DNA of 10,685 nucleotides, taken from positions 1 through 10,685 of the forward strand of contig JAEEPV010000139.1 in the NCBI GenBank assembly GCA_016284975.1, read 5' to 3'. Shown one piece after another: positions 1 through 7,049 of this stretch. The DNA comes from Solobacterium sp. GTDB lineage: Bacteria; Bacillota_I; Bacilli_A; Erysipelotrichales; Erysipelotrichaceae. Below the pieces are notes generated by a model. That model was not told the DNA's origin. It did not search any database and saw only the letters and a program-made list of their open reading frames with translations. Position numbers and translations under genes: made by a program. Position 1 is the first letter of the stretch, and each line of letters begins with the position of its first letter.

Positions 1-2062
1 AGTTCTCAAGATCTTCTCTTGTACCGTAGGAATCTATGAGTGAAAGAATCTCTTTTTTGAGGGCAGCCCGCTTTTCATCCTTTTCGGCGCTGACATTGAT
101 CGTATAGGATGCAGTATTGCCGGCATAGTTTACATTAACGGTCTGTTCCCCGTCGCTTGTCATGTCATAGCCGCTGACCATGCTTGTGGTAAACGGGTAT
201 TCCGATTCCGAACCATCTTCATAGATGACCCGGATCGCTCCGCCTTTCAGATTGATCCGGTCATTGAGCTCATATTCAGTCTGCGGCATACTGCTGATTT
301 CGACAGACTGAACATTCCGGTACTGTGCGGTAAGCTCAATATCCGCATCCAGTGCAGCGGTATCCATGTCATAGCCATTAAATTCCGCATTCACTTTAAC
401 CGGTGCGGATGAAATGGCATCTGATCCGGAAGGAAGATCATAAGAAACATCGGTTTCATTGCCGATATAGGTTCCGCTGTCACCATGGAAGGTCACATGA
501 ATATACTCCGGCGTTTCGGTACGGGCTCCGATAATAAGCTGTACGGAATCCTTTTTGATATAAGCGGTATCTTCACTCCAGCTGTAGTAATAGGAAAGGT
601 CGACTGCATGATTTTCATCCAGCGTCGCATCACTCTGGATCTTGTACCACTCTCCGTCATCATTGGTAATCTCATCCAGAATGACAAACGCCATATCCGG
701 CATCTCTCCGGTGGTATAGAGCGGCGTTTCCGTACTCGGATCCTTGTATACGATCGTTTCGTTTTCAACCGTACGGATACCAATCTGATAGTTCTTTCCG
801 TCCTTTGAACCAACCGCTTCATCAATGGCGCGATACGCAGCCGCAGCTTTCTCACCCCAGTACGGGTCAGAACTGTAACGGACATTCATGCCTGCAGAGA
901 GATTTCCAAAGAAGCCGCCGTTGTACTGCTCCTTCATCGGGCTGAGATAACTGCCGCTCAGATAGTACTTGGCATGGGAATAGATAGAAGTGCGAATATC
1001 GCCATAGCGGCCAAGTTCCGCTTCTTCCTCACTGTCATAGGCAGCGTGGGCAAACAGATTGTTACGGGTAAAACTGAGTGAACTGCGGCCGGCAGACGAT
1101 TCCATCTCAGAGATTGCCATCATCATCAGCGCATTTGTACCGAATTCATACTGACACTGATAGAACGTATCTTCCATTCCGTAGAGCTGCGATTCATTCA
1201 GTACATCATGTACACCGTCTTTGTCATTATCCAGGTAGCGGCTGATCGGACCCTTGAGTCCCATCTGCTCATTGAAAAAAGCTGTCACTTCTTCCCTGTC
1301 TGCTTTGGTGATCGTACGATGGGATACAAACTGATACCAGTCATACCAGGGGTCGTCGGCATTCACACTCGCATCACGGATGCCGTTGCGGTAGTCATCG
1401 AGCATCTCATACAGCTTGTCATCCCCATAGAAATAATGGTCGTCGTAGCTGTAGTACGCTTTGCCCTCTTCCAGATATTCCGGTGCCGTTCCATGACTTA
1501 CGATATACCCGAAGTAATCATCATCCATTTCACCCTTGATCATGTGGTAAAGAATGCCGTTCTGTACCGTGAACAAGGAAAGATTGACATACACGTTCTG
1601 CAGAGGGATAACCGTGACATTTTCAAGATCCGTCTGGGCTGTAACACCGCTCAGAGAGAACGTCGCATACTTACCTTCATCATCAGTATAAAGATATGCC
1701 GCATCAACGCCATAACATCCGTTAATCGCACCTTCGGTACCGTCTGACGTATTGGTATAGGTGATTTCAAAATCACAGGCATCATTCACCTTGAACAGCG
1801 CCAGAGCATACTCCGCCTCATAGGTAACCGCATCTTTGACGATGCCAAGGTTTACATAGTCTTCCTTGATATTGTTGTATACCGTCTTGGCCTCACGGAA
1901 TGTGCCGTAGGATCCTTCCAGAATCTCATTCGTCTCAAAATCGACCAAATGAAAAAGACCATCCGCGATCACATCGGTCGGTTCGAGCGCATTAATATCA
2001 ATACCTCCGGCAAACAGGATCCCCGCAAGGAATGCCGGCAGGAGTTTCTTTCTCAGTTGCAT
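1..2062 (-). CDS. Secreted glucosaminidase (GH73-like) with SH3-like and Ig-like domains, C-terminus cut by window edge
   Basis: Predicted cell-wall hydrolase cleaving the glycan strand of peptidoglycan (endo-beta-N-acetylglucosaminidase). The reading frame is open from the ATG at 2062 to the window edge, giving 687 residues with the C-terminus missing. Residues 1-25 form a signal peptide: MQLRKK, a hydrophobic core, then INA before LEP. A DxDxDGxxD loop lies at 278-286. The catalytic domain spans about 290-415: Glu321 in ESSAG aligns with the catalytic Glu of the ExGxG motif in Atl/LytD-type glucosaminidases, followed by NNLFAHAAYD and, at 398-403, SDPYWG, both family hallmarks. Residues about 425-512 look like a bacterial SH3 domain, and about 584-665 match the Big_3 Ig-like pattern (MPQTEYELND, YEDGS, YAGNTASYTINV). 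Residues 30-270 match nothing I recognise. It is the last visible gene of the cluster starting at 3859, 28 bases after its neighbour. No Shine-Dalgarno precedes the start. The glucosaminidase call is firm; the exact bond cut is not. Confidence 0.85.
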   Translation of the reverse strand, partial: MQLRKKLLPAFLAGILFAGGIDINALEPTDVIADGLFHLVDFETNEILEGSYGTFREAKTVYNNIKEDYVNLGIVKDAVTYEAEYALALFKVNDACDFEITYTNTSDGTEGAINGCYGVDAAYLYTDDEGKYATFSLSGVTAQTDLENVTVIPLQNVYVNLSLFTVQNGILYHMIKGEMDDDYFGYIVSHGTAPEYLEEGKAYYSYDDHYFYGDDKLYEMLDDYRNGIRDASVNADDPWYDWYQFVSHRTITKADREEVTAFFNEQMGLKGPISRYLDNDKDGVHDVLNESQLYGMEDTFYQCQYEFGTNALMMMAISEMESSAGRSSLSFTRNNLFAHAAYDSEEEAELGRYGDIRTSIYSHAKYYLSGSYLSPMKEQYNGGFFGNLSAGMNVRYSSDPYWGEKAAAAYRAIDEAVGSKDGKNYQIGIRTVENETIVYKDPSTETPLYTTGEMPDMAFVILDEITNDDGEWYKIQSDATLDENHAVDLSYYYSWSEDTAYIKKDSVQLIIGARTETPEYIHVTFHGDSGTYIGNETDVSYDLPSGSDAISSAPVKVNAEFNGYDMDTAALDADIELTAQYRNVQSVEISSMPQTEYELNDRINLKGGAIRVIYEDGSESEYPFTTSMVSGYDMTSDGEQTVNVNYAGNTASYTINVSAEKDEKRAALKKEILSLIDSYGTREDLEN

Positions 2063-2090
2063 AACAGTTATTTTACAATAATTAATAATA

Positions 2091-2960
2091 TTAAGAAATG
2101 TAAATCAGAATTACCGTAAACCCATTCACATTCTGTTCGATGAAAGAATCCGGATCACAGAGATCATTGACTTTCCCGTATACCGCATTGTAGAAGCGGC
2201 AGCGCCCGTCATCCATCTTTTTGTAGCAGACATAATGTGCCGAAAACAGCCGTGTGGAATACAGCAGAATACCACTGCTGGAATTACGCATGTGTTCCAT
2301 TGCGGCCTTTTTTCCAAAGGTGATCCGGACCGGAAGGCTCCCCCGTTTCAGAAACAGAAACAGATTCAGGAAGTTCTCTCCGCGCAGTTCTCCGAAACCA
2401 AACCGTGTCAGTCCTCTGACGATATCCTGCATGGTTTTTTCCTGTCCGTTTAATTTGAAAAAATTATAGGCCGCGATCCATCCGCATCCGGCTTCCTGCG
2501 TTGACCGGGCGCCAAAGCGGATCTCATGAATCGCACCCTGATCGATGATGTATCCCTCTTTGTCAAAACAACGGTCCTTAATCATGTAGCGCCAGGGTTC
2601 CACAACCCGTCTGTATATCGTTCCTTTTGGATAGAAAAGCGTAGCGATAAAAATCCGCTTCATGGTTTCATTCCGTGCGAAGGAGATAATCTCTGACGGC
2701 TGCCAGTTGCACTCCGCAAAATAGACCAGAGAATCCACGCCCCGGCGCATCGCTTCATCCGCTGTGCCCGGTTCAAACAGCAGATCCATCATTACCTGGC
2801 CATATTCATCCGGATAAAATGCAGCTGTTCCGATTTTTGTTTCCCCGTCTTTGACATCAATCGTGACTTCCGGTTCGTTCTGTGTAAAAACGAAAAGCTT
2901 CGCAGGAACAGAATCCCCGCAAAGCAAGTGTTTTGGTTCAGATGCAGAAAGATGAATCAT
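2091..2960 (-). CDS. Putative C39/papain-like cysteine protease-fold protein with weak GNAT-like N-terminus
   Basis: I do not recognise this 289-residue protein by name. The C-terminal half carries a cysteine-protease-like signature: Gln155 and Cys159 in STQEAGCGW, followed by a helix-like stretch (IAAYNFFKLNG), then His242 in SAHYVCY and Asn258 in FYNAVYG. This fits the Q-C-H-N/D order of C39-like and papain-like peptidases. The N-terminal part (about 30-125) has a faint GNAT acetyltransferase look: IGTAAFYP strand, MMDLLFEP strand, a helix, then Asn97 before a hydrophobic strand. It lacks the canonical acetyl-CoA loop, so this part is tentative. There is no signal peptide or membrane segment, so it is probably cytoplasmic. 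The start is fixed by a TGATG junction with the upstream Nudix gene, sharing one base, which suggests translational coupling. It could be an active peptidase, an inactive fold relative, or an uncharacterised Erysipelotrichia family. Confidence 0.6.
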   Translation of the reverse strand: MIHLSASEPKHLLCGDSVPAKLFVFTQNEPEVTIDVKDGETKIGTAAFYPDEYGQVMMDLLFEPGTADEAMRRGVDSLVYFAECNWQPSEIISFARNETMKRIFIATLFYPKGTIYRRVVEPWRYMIKDRCFDKEGYIIDQGAIHEIRFGARSTQEAGCGWIAAYNFFKLNGQEKTMQDIVRGLTRFGFGELRGENFLNLFLFLKRGSLPVRITFGKKAAMEHMRNSSSGILLYSTRLFSAHYVCYKKMDDGRCRFYNAVYGKVNDLCDPDSFIEQNVNGFTVILIYIS

Positions 2961-3379
2961 CAGAAATCTCCGTCATCCATTTCCTTCATGAATTTTACGG
3001 CTCTGCGAAAGAGCTGCTGATCATTCTCATACGTCAGCAGTGCAGAAGCTTCTACAATATTGGCCCACAGAATCTCGGCAATCTCTTCTTTCTGCCGCTT
3101 AAGCGTATTGTTTACCGGAGAAGCAAGGAACCAGACAACATCTTTTTCCACACCTTCTCTCGGGCTGTAGTGGGTTTCATCCCGGAACCCGCCGATAAAA
3201 CGGATCTCAGCACCTGTTTCTTCCAGTACTTCACGGGCAGCGGTTTCCTGTTCGGTTTCACCTTTTTCAACATGGCCTTTCGGGAAACACCAGTGTCCCT
3301 CATTCTGCCGTACGATCAGTACTTCAAGTTCTTTTTGTTTGCGGAAAATAACCGCTCCGCATGATTTTTCCTTTTCCAT
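2960..3379 (-). CDS. Nudix hydrolase, probable bis(5'-nucleosyl)-tetraphosphatase (Ap4A hydrolase) type
   Basis: A 139-residue Nudix enzyme, expected to hydrolyse a nucleoside diphosphate linked to another group using Mg2+ held by the Nudix-box glutamates. The Nudix box is complete at residues 35-57: G35, E41, then R49-E50-V-L-E53-E54-T-G56-A, matching GX5EX7REUXEEXGU. The start KEKSCGAVIFR and the GHWCFPKGHVEKGE context resemble the asymmetrical Ap4A hydrolase subgroup (NUDT2-like). The substrate is inferred from that resemblance and not proven. An AAAGGGCG ribosome site lies about 8 bases before the ATG. It sits 15 bases after the membrane-protein gene, and its TGA overlaps the next start by one base, so it is the second gene of an operon. 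Single-domain length is usual for the family. Confidence 0.88.
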   Translation of the reverse strand: MEKEKSCGAVIFRKQKELEVLIVRQNEGHWCFPKGHVEKGETEQETAAREVLEETGAEIRFIGGFRDETHYSPREGVEKDVVWFLASPVNNTLKRQKEEIAEILWANIVEASALLTYENDQQLFRRAVKFMKEMDDGDF

Positions 3380-3394
3380 GTGATTCGCCCTTTC

Positions 3395-3859
3395 TTACTT
3401 TCTGTTCATGTCCCGCATGACCTTTTTCAGGAAAATCGGTTCAATAAAGTAGATACAGAAATATGCCACAACGAGAGACAGCAGAAGCGACGGCAGGAAC
3501 ATTCCCCAGAAGTTTACAGGTGCACCGTGTGCAGAAGCCTGCCGGTAAGCCATATAGACCATGGCCAGTGTGATCAGCGGTGTATAGATAAGATCTGAAA
3601 CAAGCGCCTTCAGCAGCTTGGCCGGTACAGACTCCGGATCCAGATTCAGTTTTTCCGTAAGATCCCTGCTGATCTTTCCCATCGGTACCACAAAGCCAAT
3701 AATCAGCGCGATGATCGTGCTGCAGACAAAGCTGATCAGCCATCCGGGAACAGTAAAATGACCCGAACTCAGTGTACCTACCAGGGAAAGAATGAAGCTG
3801 AGTGTCACACCCATATACAGGCTCATTTTCTGTCCTACCCTGCGCATCTCTTTCTCCAT
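3395..3859 (-). CDS. Four-helix membrane protein made of two similar 2-TM halves (DUF2798-like)
   Basis: A 154-residue integral membrane protein of unknown function. Hydrophobic segments lie at about 13-30, 38-59, 88-105 and 119-143, with a charged loop around 62-82 (GKISRDLTEKLNLDPES). The two halves resemble each other: an amphipathic lead-in, a first helix, a small linker, and a second helix ending in an acidic or proline turn (VVPMGK; FIEPIFLKK). This is typical of proteins carrying tandem DUF2798-like 2-TM units, though the family assignment is from memory of the pattern. A strong GGAGG site lies 8 bases before the ATG. It is the first gene of the cluster running down to position 1, starting just beyond the metQ terminator. 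No catalytic residues stand out. Confidence 0.75.
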   Translation of the reverse strand: MEKEMRRVGQKMSLYMGVTLSFILSLVGTLSSGHFTVPGWLISFVCSTIIALIIGFVVPMGKISRDLTEKLNLDPESVPAKLLKALVSDLIYTPLITLAMVYMAYRQASAHGAPVNFWGMFLPSLLLSLVVAYFCIYFIEPIFLKKVMRDMNRK

Positions 3860-3885
3860 CCGATAACCTCCACTAAAACATATTT

Positions 3886-3911
3886 AGTATACCTGTTTTG
3901 TGTCCTGACAA
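3886..3911 (-). promoter_or_regulatory. Candidate promoter for the membrane protein-Nudix-C39-like-glucosaminidase cluster
   Basis: On the minus strand, TATACT (3886-3891; 5 of 6 matches to the -10 consensus) lies about 27 bases before the first gene, with TTGTCA at 3906-3911 upstream. The 14-base spacing between them is too short for a standard sigma-A promoter, so only the -10-like element is convincing. Its position just after the metQ terminator makes an independent promoter here likely. Confidence 0.3.
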
Positions 3912-3936
3912 AAAGAAAAACCGACCGAAGTCGGTT
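3908..3936 (-). terminator. Rho-independent terminator of metNIQ
   Basis: On the minus strand the stem AACCGAC / GTCGGTT closes a TTCG tetraloop (loop at 3926-3929) and is followed by TTTTTCTTTTT. It sits 16 bases after the metQ stop codon. The perfect 7-bp stem, stable UUCG loop and U-tract make a strong intrinsic terminator. Confidence 0.92.
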
Positions 3937-3951
3937 GTTTCATGCATGGAT

Positions 3952-4809
3952 TTATTTCGTTTCCGGAATAACAGATCCGTCGCTCCAGTTGGTTTCGATG
4001 AACTTGCGGATTTCATCCGACTGCAGAACTTCGACAAGCGCCTTGATCTTTGCGTCGTTCTCGTGGCCTTCCTGGCAGGCAACGATGTTTACATAAGGGT
4101 TGTCCTGATCCGCCTGTTCCAGAAGCAGTGCATCCTGGCTCGGCTTGAGGCCAGCACCGATTGCATAGTTACCGTTGATCGCTACCAGATCTGCAGTCGC
4201 ATCATCCAGAGAGTTGGTCAGAAGTTCCGGTTTGACTTCAAAGAATGTAAAGTTGTGCGGATTGTCGGTGATGTCTTCGATGGTAGCGGTCAGAGAATCG
4301 ACATCATCCTTGAGCGTCAGAAGACCAGCCTTGGCAAGAATCGTGAGAATACGGCCATGGTCTGCGACCGAGTTGGAGATAATGATCTGTGCACCATCCG
4401 GCAGTTCATCCAGACTGCTGTACTTCTTGGAGTAGAAGCCAAACGGTTCAATATGAATACCGCCGACATTCGCAATCTTATAGCCGTTTTCCGACTTTTC
4501 ATTATCAAAGAACGGTACATGCTGGAAGTAGTTGGCATCCGCATCACCATCGGATACGGCACGGTTCGGTGTGTAGTAATCCTCTGTCGGAATGATTTCA
4601 AGTTCAATGTTGTACTTCTCCAGCAGAATCGGTTTTACCTCATTGAGAATGATTTCATGCGGGTTTGCGGTTGCGATGACCGAAAGCTTTTCCGGTTCCG
4701 TGCTGCCGGAAGTGGCAGGTGTTCCTTCTGAAGTTGCTGCGCCGCAGGCCGCAAGACTCAGTGCGAGAAGTGAAGCGGCAAATGCCTTGAATACGTTGTT
4801 CTTTTTCAT
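3952..4809 (-). CDS. metQ: Methionine ABC transporter substrate-binding lipoprotein
   Basis: A 285-residue NlpA/MetQ-family lipoprotein that captures methionine outside the membrane and delivers it to MetI/MetN. A signal peptide ends in the lipobox L19-A-A-C22, where Cys22 would be lipidated after cleavage. A Ser/Thr/Glu-rich tether (to about 40) precedes the mature fold. Family motifs are clear: VIATANPHEIIL near 45-55 and DADANYFQHVPFF at 89-101, which corresponds to the conserved D-A-N-Y-F-Q-H core of MetQ proteins; the family's Asn near Asn172/Asn217 region (ITDNPHN, AINGNYAI) is also present. An AAGGGG ribosome site precedes the ATG. It is the last gene of metN-metI-metQ, 18 bases after metI and followed by a strong terminator. 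A related substrate such as D-methionine or a methionine dipeptide is possible, but the Met-specific T-box upstream supports methionine. Confidence 0.95.
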   Translation of the reverse strand: MKKNNVFKAFAASLLALSLAACGAATSEGTPATSGSTEPEKLSVIATANPHEIILNEVKPILLEKYNIELEIIPTEDYYTPNRAVSDGDADANYFQHVPFFDNEKSENGYKIANVGGIHIEPFGFYSKKYSSLDELPDGAQIIISNSVADHGRILTILAKAGLLTLKDDVDSLTATIEDITDNPHNFTFFEVKPELLTNSLDDATADLVAINGNYAIGAGLKPSQDALLLEQADQDNPYVNIVACQEGHENDAKIKALVEVLQSDEIRKFIETNWSDGSVIPETK

Positions 4810-4827
4810 GTTTTTTCCCCTTTTCCT

Positions 4828-5484
4828 TTATCGTTTATCTACTTTTTTAACGAGTGCGTCACCTGCCCACTGAATCGCAAATACGATCAGGACGATGATG
4901 ACGGTTGATGTATACAGAACGGCTTCGTTTCGTCTTGCAAAACCATACATATATGCAAGATTGCCGAGCCCTCCGGCACCAATTGCGCCCGCCATGGCGG
5001 TGTAGCCGACCAGTGAGATACCAGTCACGGCAATGCCGGAGATGATTGCCGGAAGTGCTTCCGGCAGTAATACCTTAAAGATAATCTGGGAGTTGGAAGC
5101 CCCCATGGCCTTGGATGCTTCGATCGTTCCCTTATCTACTTCCTGAAATGCGATTACGCACATTCGTGCATAGAACGGTGTTGCCGAAACGATCAGCGGC
5201 GGAAGCGCCGCCTTGGCACCAAGCATGGTTCCTACCAGTGCTCTTGTTAACGGAATCAGCAGGATCAGCAGGATCAGAAACGGGATTGCCCGAAGTACGT
5301 TGACAATCATATCCACGATACGGTTGATGATCCGGTTCTCGAAGAGACCTTTGCTCTGGGTGCAGTAGAGCAGAATACCGATCAGAAGACCGAAGATGCT
5401 TGCGAAGAACAAAGAGCAGAAGGTCATGAATACGGTTTCCCAGATCGCTGTCAGTAACTGTTCAAAATTCAGAGTCGTTCCCAT
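4828..5484 (-). CDS. metI: Methionine ABC transporter permease
   Basis: A 218-residue permease, normal length for MetI, forming the membrane channel as a homodimer. Five hydrophobic segments are visible at about 17-41, 55-80, 90-113, 146-170 and 187-207. The EAA coupling motif, which docks on the ATPase, lies at about 122-146: EASKAMGAS, then KVLLPEALP. The sequence AGAIGAGGLGNLA near 165-177 is a conserved MetI feature. The ATG is 2 bases after the metN stop; its ribosome site (GGAGGTGCTG) is inside the last metN codons, so the two genes are tightly coupled. metQ follows after 18 bases. Confidence 0.95.
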   Translation of the reverse strand: MGTTLNFEQLLTAIWETVFMTFCSLFFASIFGLLIGILLYCTQSKGLFENRIINRIVDMIVNVLRAIPFLILLILLIPLTRALVGTMLGAKAALPPLIVSATPFYARMCVIAFQEVDKGTIEASKAMGASNSQIIFKVLLPEALPAIISGIAVTGISLVGYTAMAGAIGAGGLGNLAYMYGFARRNEAVLYTSTVIIVLIVFAIQWAGDALVKKVDKR

Positions 5485-5486
5485 TT

Positions 5487-6506
5487 CTACAGCACCTCCA
5501 CGATGACATTGTCATCTACCAGCGACTGGACGAATACGTTGTATTCTTCGTCACTGCCATGATACAGATGCAGATACGTCATCCCATAAGCACCATCGAC
5601 AGAGTCTGTAATATTAGACTCAACGATGCTTACCGGGAAGCTCACCTTGCGGATCGCTGAGGCAATGAGCGCATCATCGGTGTTGTTTCCGGTAAAGGTA
5701 AGACGCAGAAGCTGTCCATCCGGATAACGAAGCTTCAGCCGTTCCGCCATCTCCTCGATCGTCGCGTGGTCATCCACGTTCTGCACAAAACGCTTGGTCA
5801 CTTCGTGACGGGGATGTTCAAACAGCTGTTTGACCGTTCCCTCTTCCACGATGACACCGTCGCTCATCACAGCCATCCGTGAACAGATCCGCTGCACCAC
5901 TTCCATCTGATGCGTGATCATGACGATCGTAATGCCAAGATCCTGATTGATTTTTTTGAGCAGATCGAGGATCTGTTCTGTTGTATCCGGATCCAGTGCG
6001 GAAGTCGCTTCATCGCTGAGCAGGATCTTTGGGTTGTTGGCCAGCGCCCTTGCAATACCGACACGCTGTTTCTGTCCGCCGGAGAGTTCACTCGGATAGG
6101 CATTCTCCCTTCCGTCCAGTCCGACCATATGGATCAGCTGTGTGCTTCGCCGACTGCGTTCTTCTTTTGGTACTCCTGCAAATTCAAGCGGAAGCTCAAT
6201 GTTCTGACGTACAGTCCGTGACCACAGCAGATTAAAATGCTGGAATATCATACCGATCGACTGTCGTTCGCTGTTGAGCTCTTTCTTGTTCAAGTCCTGC
6301 ATTACGCGGCCGTCGATGATCACATCGCCGGCACTCTGTCGTTCGAGCTGATTGATCATCCGTACCAGTGTACTTTTGCCAGCACCGGAATATCCGATGA
6401 TTCCGAAGATCTCACCGTCATGGATCGTCAGTGTGACGCCGTTGACCGCATGAATCTGTTCCTCTTTGGAACCGAAAACCTTTTTCAGATCCTTCAGTTC
6501 AATCAT
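5487..6506 (-). CDS. metN: Methionine ABC transporter ATP-binding protein
   Basis: A 339-residue ATPase energising methionine uptake from the cytoplasmic face. Motifs in order: Walker A GYSGAGKST (38-46), Q-loop Gln89, signature LSGGQ (141-145), Walker B ILLSDEAT (161-168, Glu166 catalytic), D-loop SALD and switch His199. Residues about 265-339 form the NIL domain typical of MetN, which in the E. coli homologue binds methionine and inhibits transport. I chose the ATG at 6506 (MIELKDLKKVF) because AAAGGGGGG lies 7 bases upstream. A longer frame starting at 6554 would begin in the loop of the T-box terminator and is not credible. It is the first gene of metNIQ and is controlled by the upstream T-box leader. 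Confidence 0.96.
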   Translation of the reverse strand: MIELKDLKKVFGSKEEQIHAVNGVTLTIHDGEIFGIIGYSGAGKSTLVRMINQLERQSAGDVIIDGRVMQDLNKKELNSERQSIGMIFQHFNLLWSRTVRQNIELPLEFAGVPKEERSRRSTQLIHMVGLDGRENAYPSELSGGQKQRVGIARALANNPKILLSDEATSALDPDTTEQILDLLKKINQDLGITIVMITHQMEVVQRICSRMAVMSDGVIVEEGTVKQLFEHPRHEVTKRFVQNVDDHATIEEMAERLKLRYPDGQLLRLTFTGNNTDDALIASAIRKVSFPVSIVESNITDSVDGAYGMTYLHLYHGSDEEYNVFVQSLVDDNVIVEVL

Positions 6507-6526
6507 GGCTCTTCCCCCCTTTCCAT

Positions 6527-6563
6527 AAAAAGAAAATCCCGTCAAAACATGCATGGACGGGAT
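6527..6563 (-). terminator. Conditional T-box terminator before metN
   Basis: The stem ATCCCGTC / GACGGGAT (8 bp) encloses a 12-base loop containing CATGCATG and is followed by TTTCTTTTT. It lies just downstream of the T-box core and is the alternative to the antiterminator. With charged tRNA-Met it should form and stop transcription 21 bases before the metN start. Confidence 0.92.
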
Positions 6564-6786
6564 AATAATCTCGTGTTACCACCTTGCTTCACAATGCCAT
6601 CACTGACACTGCCTCACGGAGTACTATCATACTCGCTTCCGTTAACGGGGAATTCCGTCAGGTACTACATTTCGCACCTGCAGCTCCAAGACCATGTTCA
6701 TCCGATTTCCACCGGTTCCTTTTCAGCTTCCGGAACTCTCTTGTGCGGCTTACTGTCGGATTACTCTTCTTTTCTCAGCCTTTATG
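6527..6786 (-). promoter_or_regulatory. T-box riboswitch leader, methionine specifier (AUG), controlling metNIQ
   Basis: All T-box parts can be traced on the minus strand. Stem I: a GA-rich base pairing with CTTGGAGC, the AGTA S-turn (6762-6765), ATCCGA/TCGGAT closing the specifier loop, and an apical AGAGAG bulge. The specifier loop reads GAAC-ATG-GTCTTGGAGC, aligning with GAAA-GGC-AUUCUUGAGC of B. subtilis glyQS, which puts the specifier codon ATG at 6693-6695. Stem II (6659-6680) has the GAAA/AGTA S-turn, followed by a IIA/B pseudoknot region and Stem III GAGTA/TACTC (6619-6634). The T-box core AAGGTGGTAACACG is at 6572-6585; its TGGT (6578-6581) is complementary to the ACCA end of tRNA-Met. 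Uncharged tRNA-Met should stabilise the antiterminator and allow read-through into metN. Confidence 0.95.
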
Positions 6787-6792
6787 TTTTTT

Positions 6793-6820
6793 AGTCTACA
6801 TCAGAAAATCAAACTGTCAA
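6793..6820 (-). promoter_or_regulatory. Sigma-A-type promoter of the T-box-metNIQ transcript
   Basis: A perfect TTGACA -35 (6815-6820) is followed by 16 bases and TAGACT (6793-6798; 4 of 6 matches) on the minus strand. Transcription would begin near 6786, just before the GA-rich 5' base of T-box Stem I, which fits the usual spacing of such leaders. Confidence 0.7.
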
Positions 6821-7049
6821 CGATAAGATTTCGGTAATGAAAAAACTTCATAACCGGTACGGCAGCAGAAAACTCATACAATACTGCTTGAGAAAACCGG
6901 AATGAGCACAGCAGAGAGAACACTTGCATATATTTCTATGCAAATCATCTCAGTCAGAAACAGATCAATAAGAAATAATTACCCATTCTTGAAAAAGAGA
7001 ATTCGAAAGAGCTCTTCCCGTTCAGAATGAATCCGCTTATGTTCGGCAC
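6821..7049. other. Non-coding spacer between the ftsZ terminator and the metN T-box promoter
   Basis: About 230 bases with no credible gene on either strand. It holds several dyads: a perfect 7-bp inverted repeat TTGCATA/TATGCAA (6924-6943), a palindrome AAGAGCTCTT near 7007-7016, and a two-part hairpin (CCGGT at 6854-6858 with ACCGG at 6896-6900; AGCAG at 6864-6868 with CTGCT at 6884-6888). None has a U-tract clearly marking a terminator. Function unknown; no promoter is convincing. Confidence 0.5.

Noticed and set aside
1208..1747. Plus-strand open frame opposite the glucosaminidase
   Set aside because: The minus strand is continuously open from 2062 to the edge with clear domain motifs; the plus frame lacks motifs and a good ribosome site.
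3898..4731. Long plus-strand open frame opposite metQ
   Set aside because: Its translation resembles no known family, while the opposite strand encodes an unmistakable MetQ with lipobox; it is an antisense shadow.
5255..5280. Short direct repeats (CAGGATCAG) inside metI
   Set aside because: They encode a Leu/Ile-rich run of a membrane helix, so they are a result of codon use and not a repeat element.
6507..6554. Sixteen-residue N-terminal extension of MetN
   Set aside because: Its ATG sits in the loop of the T-box terminator and lacks a ribosome site; the ATG at 6506 has AAAGGGGGG 7 bases upstream and matches the family N-terminus.
6548..6555. CATGCATG palindrome as a possible operator
   Set aside because: It lies in the loop of the T-box terminator and is better explained as part of that RNA structure.
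6237..6794. Plus-strand open frame across the T-box leader
   Set aside because: It spans the metN start and a structured RNA leader with every T-box element on the other strand; no protein family is recognisable.
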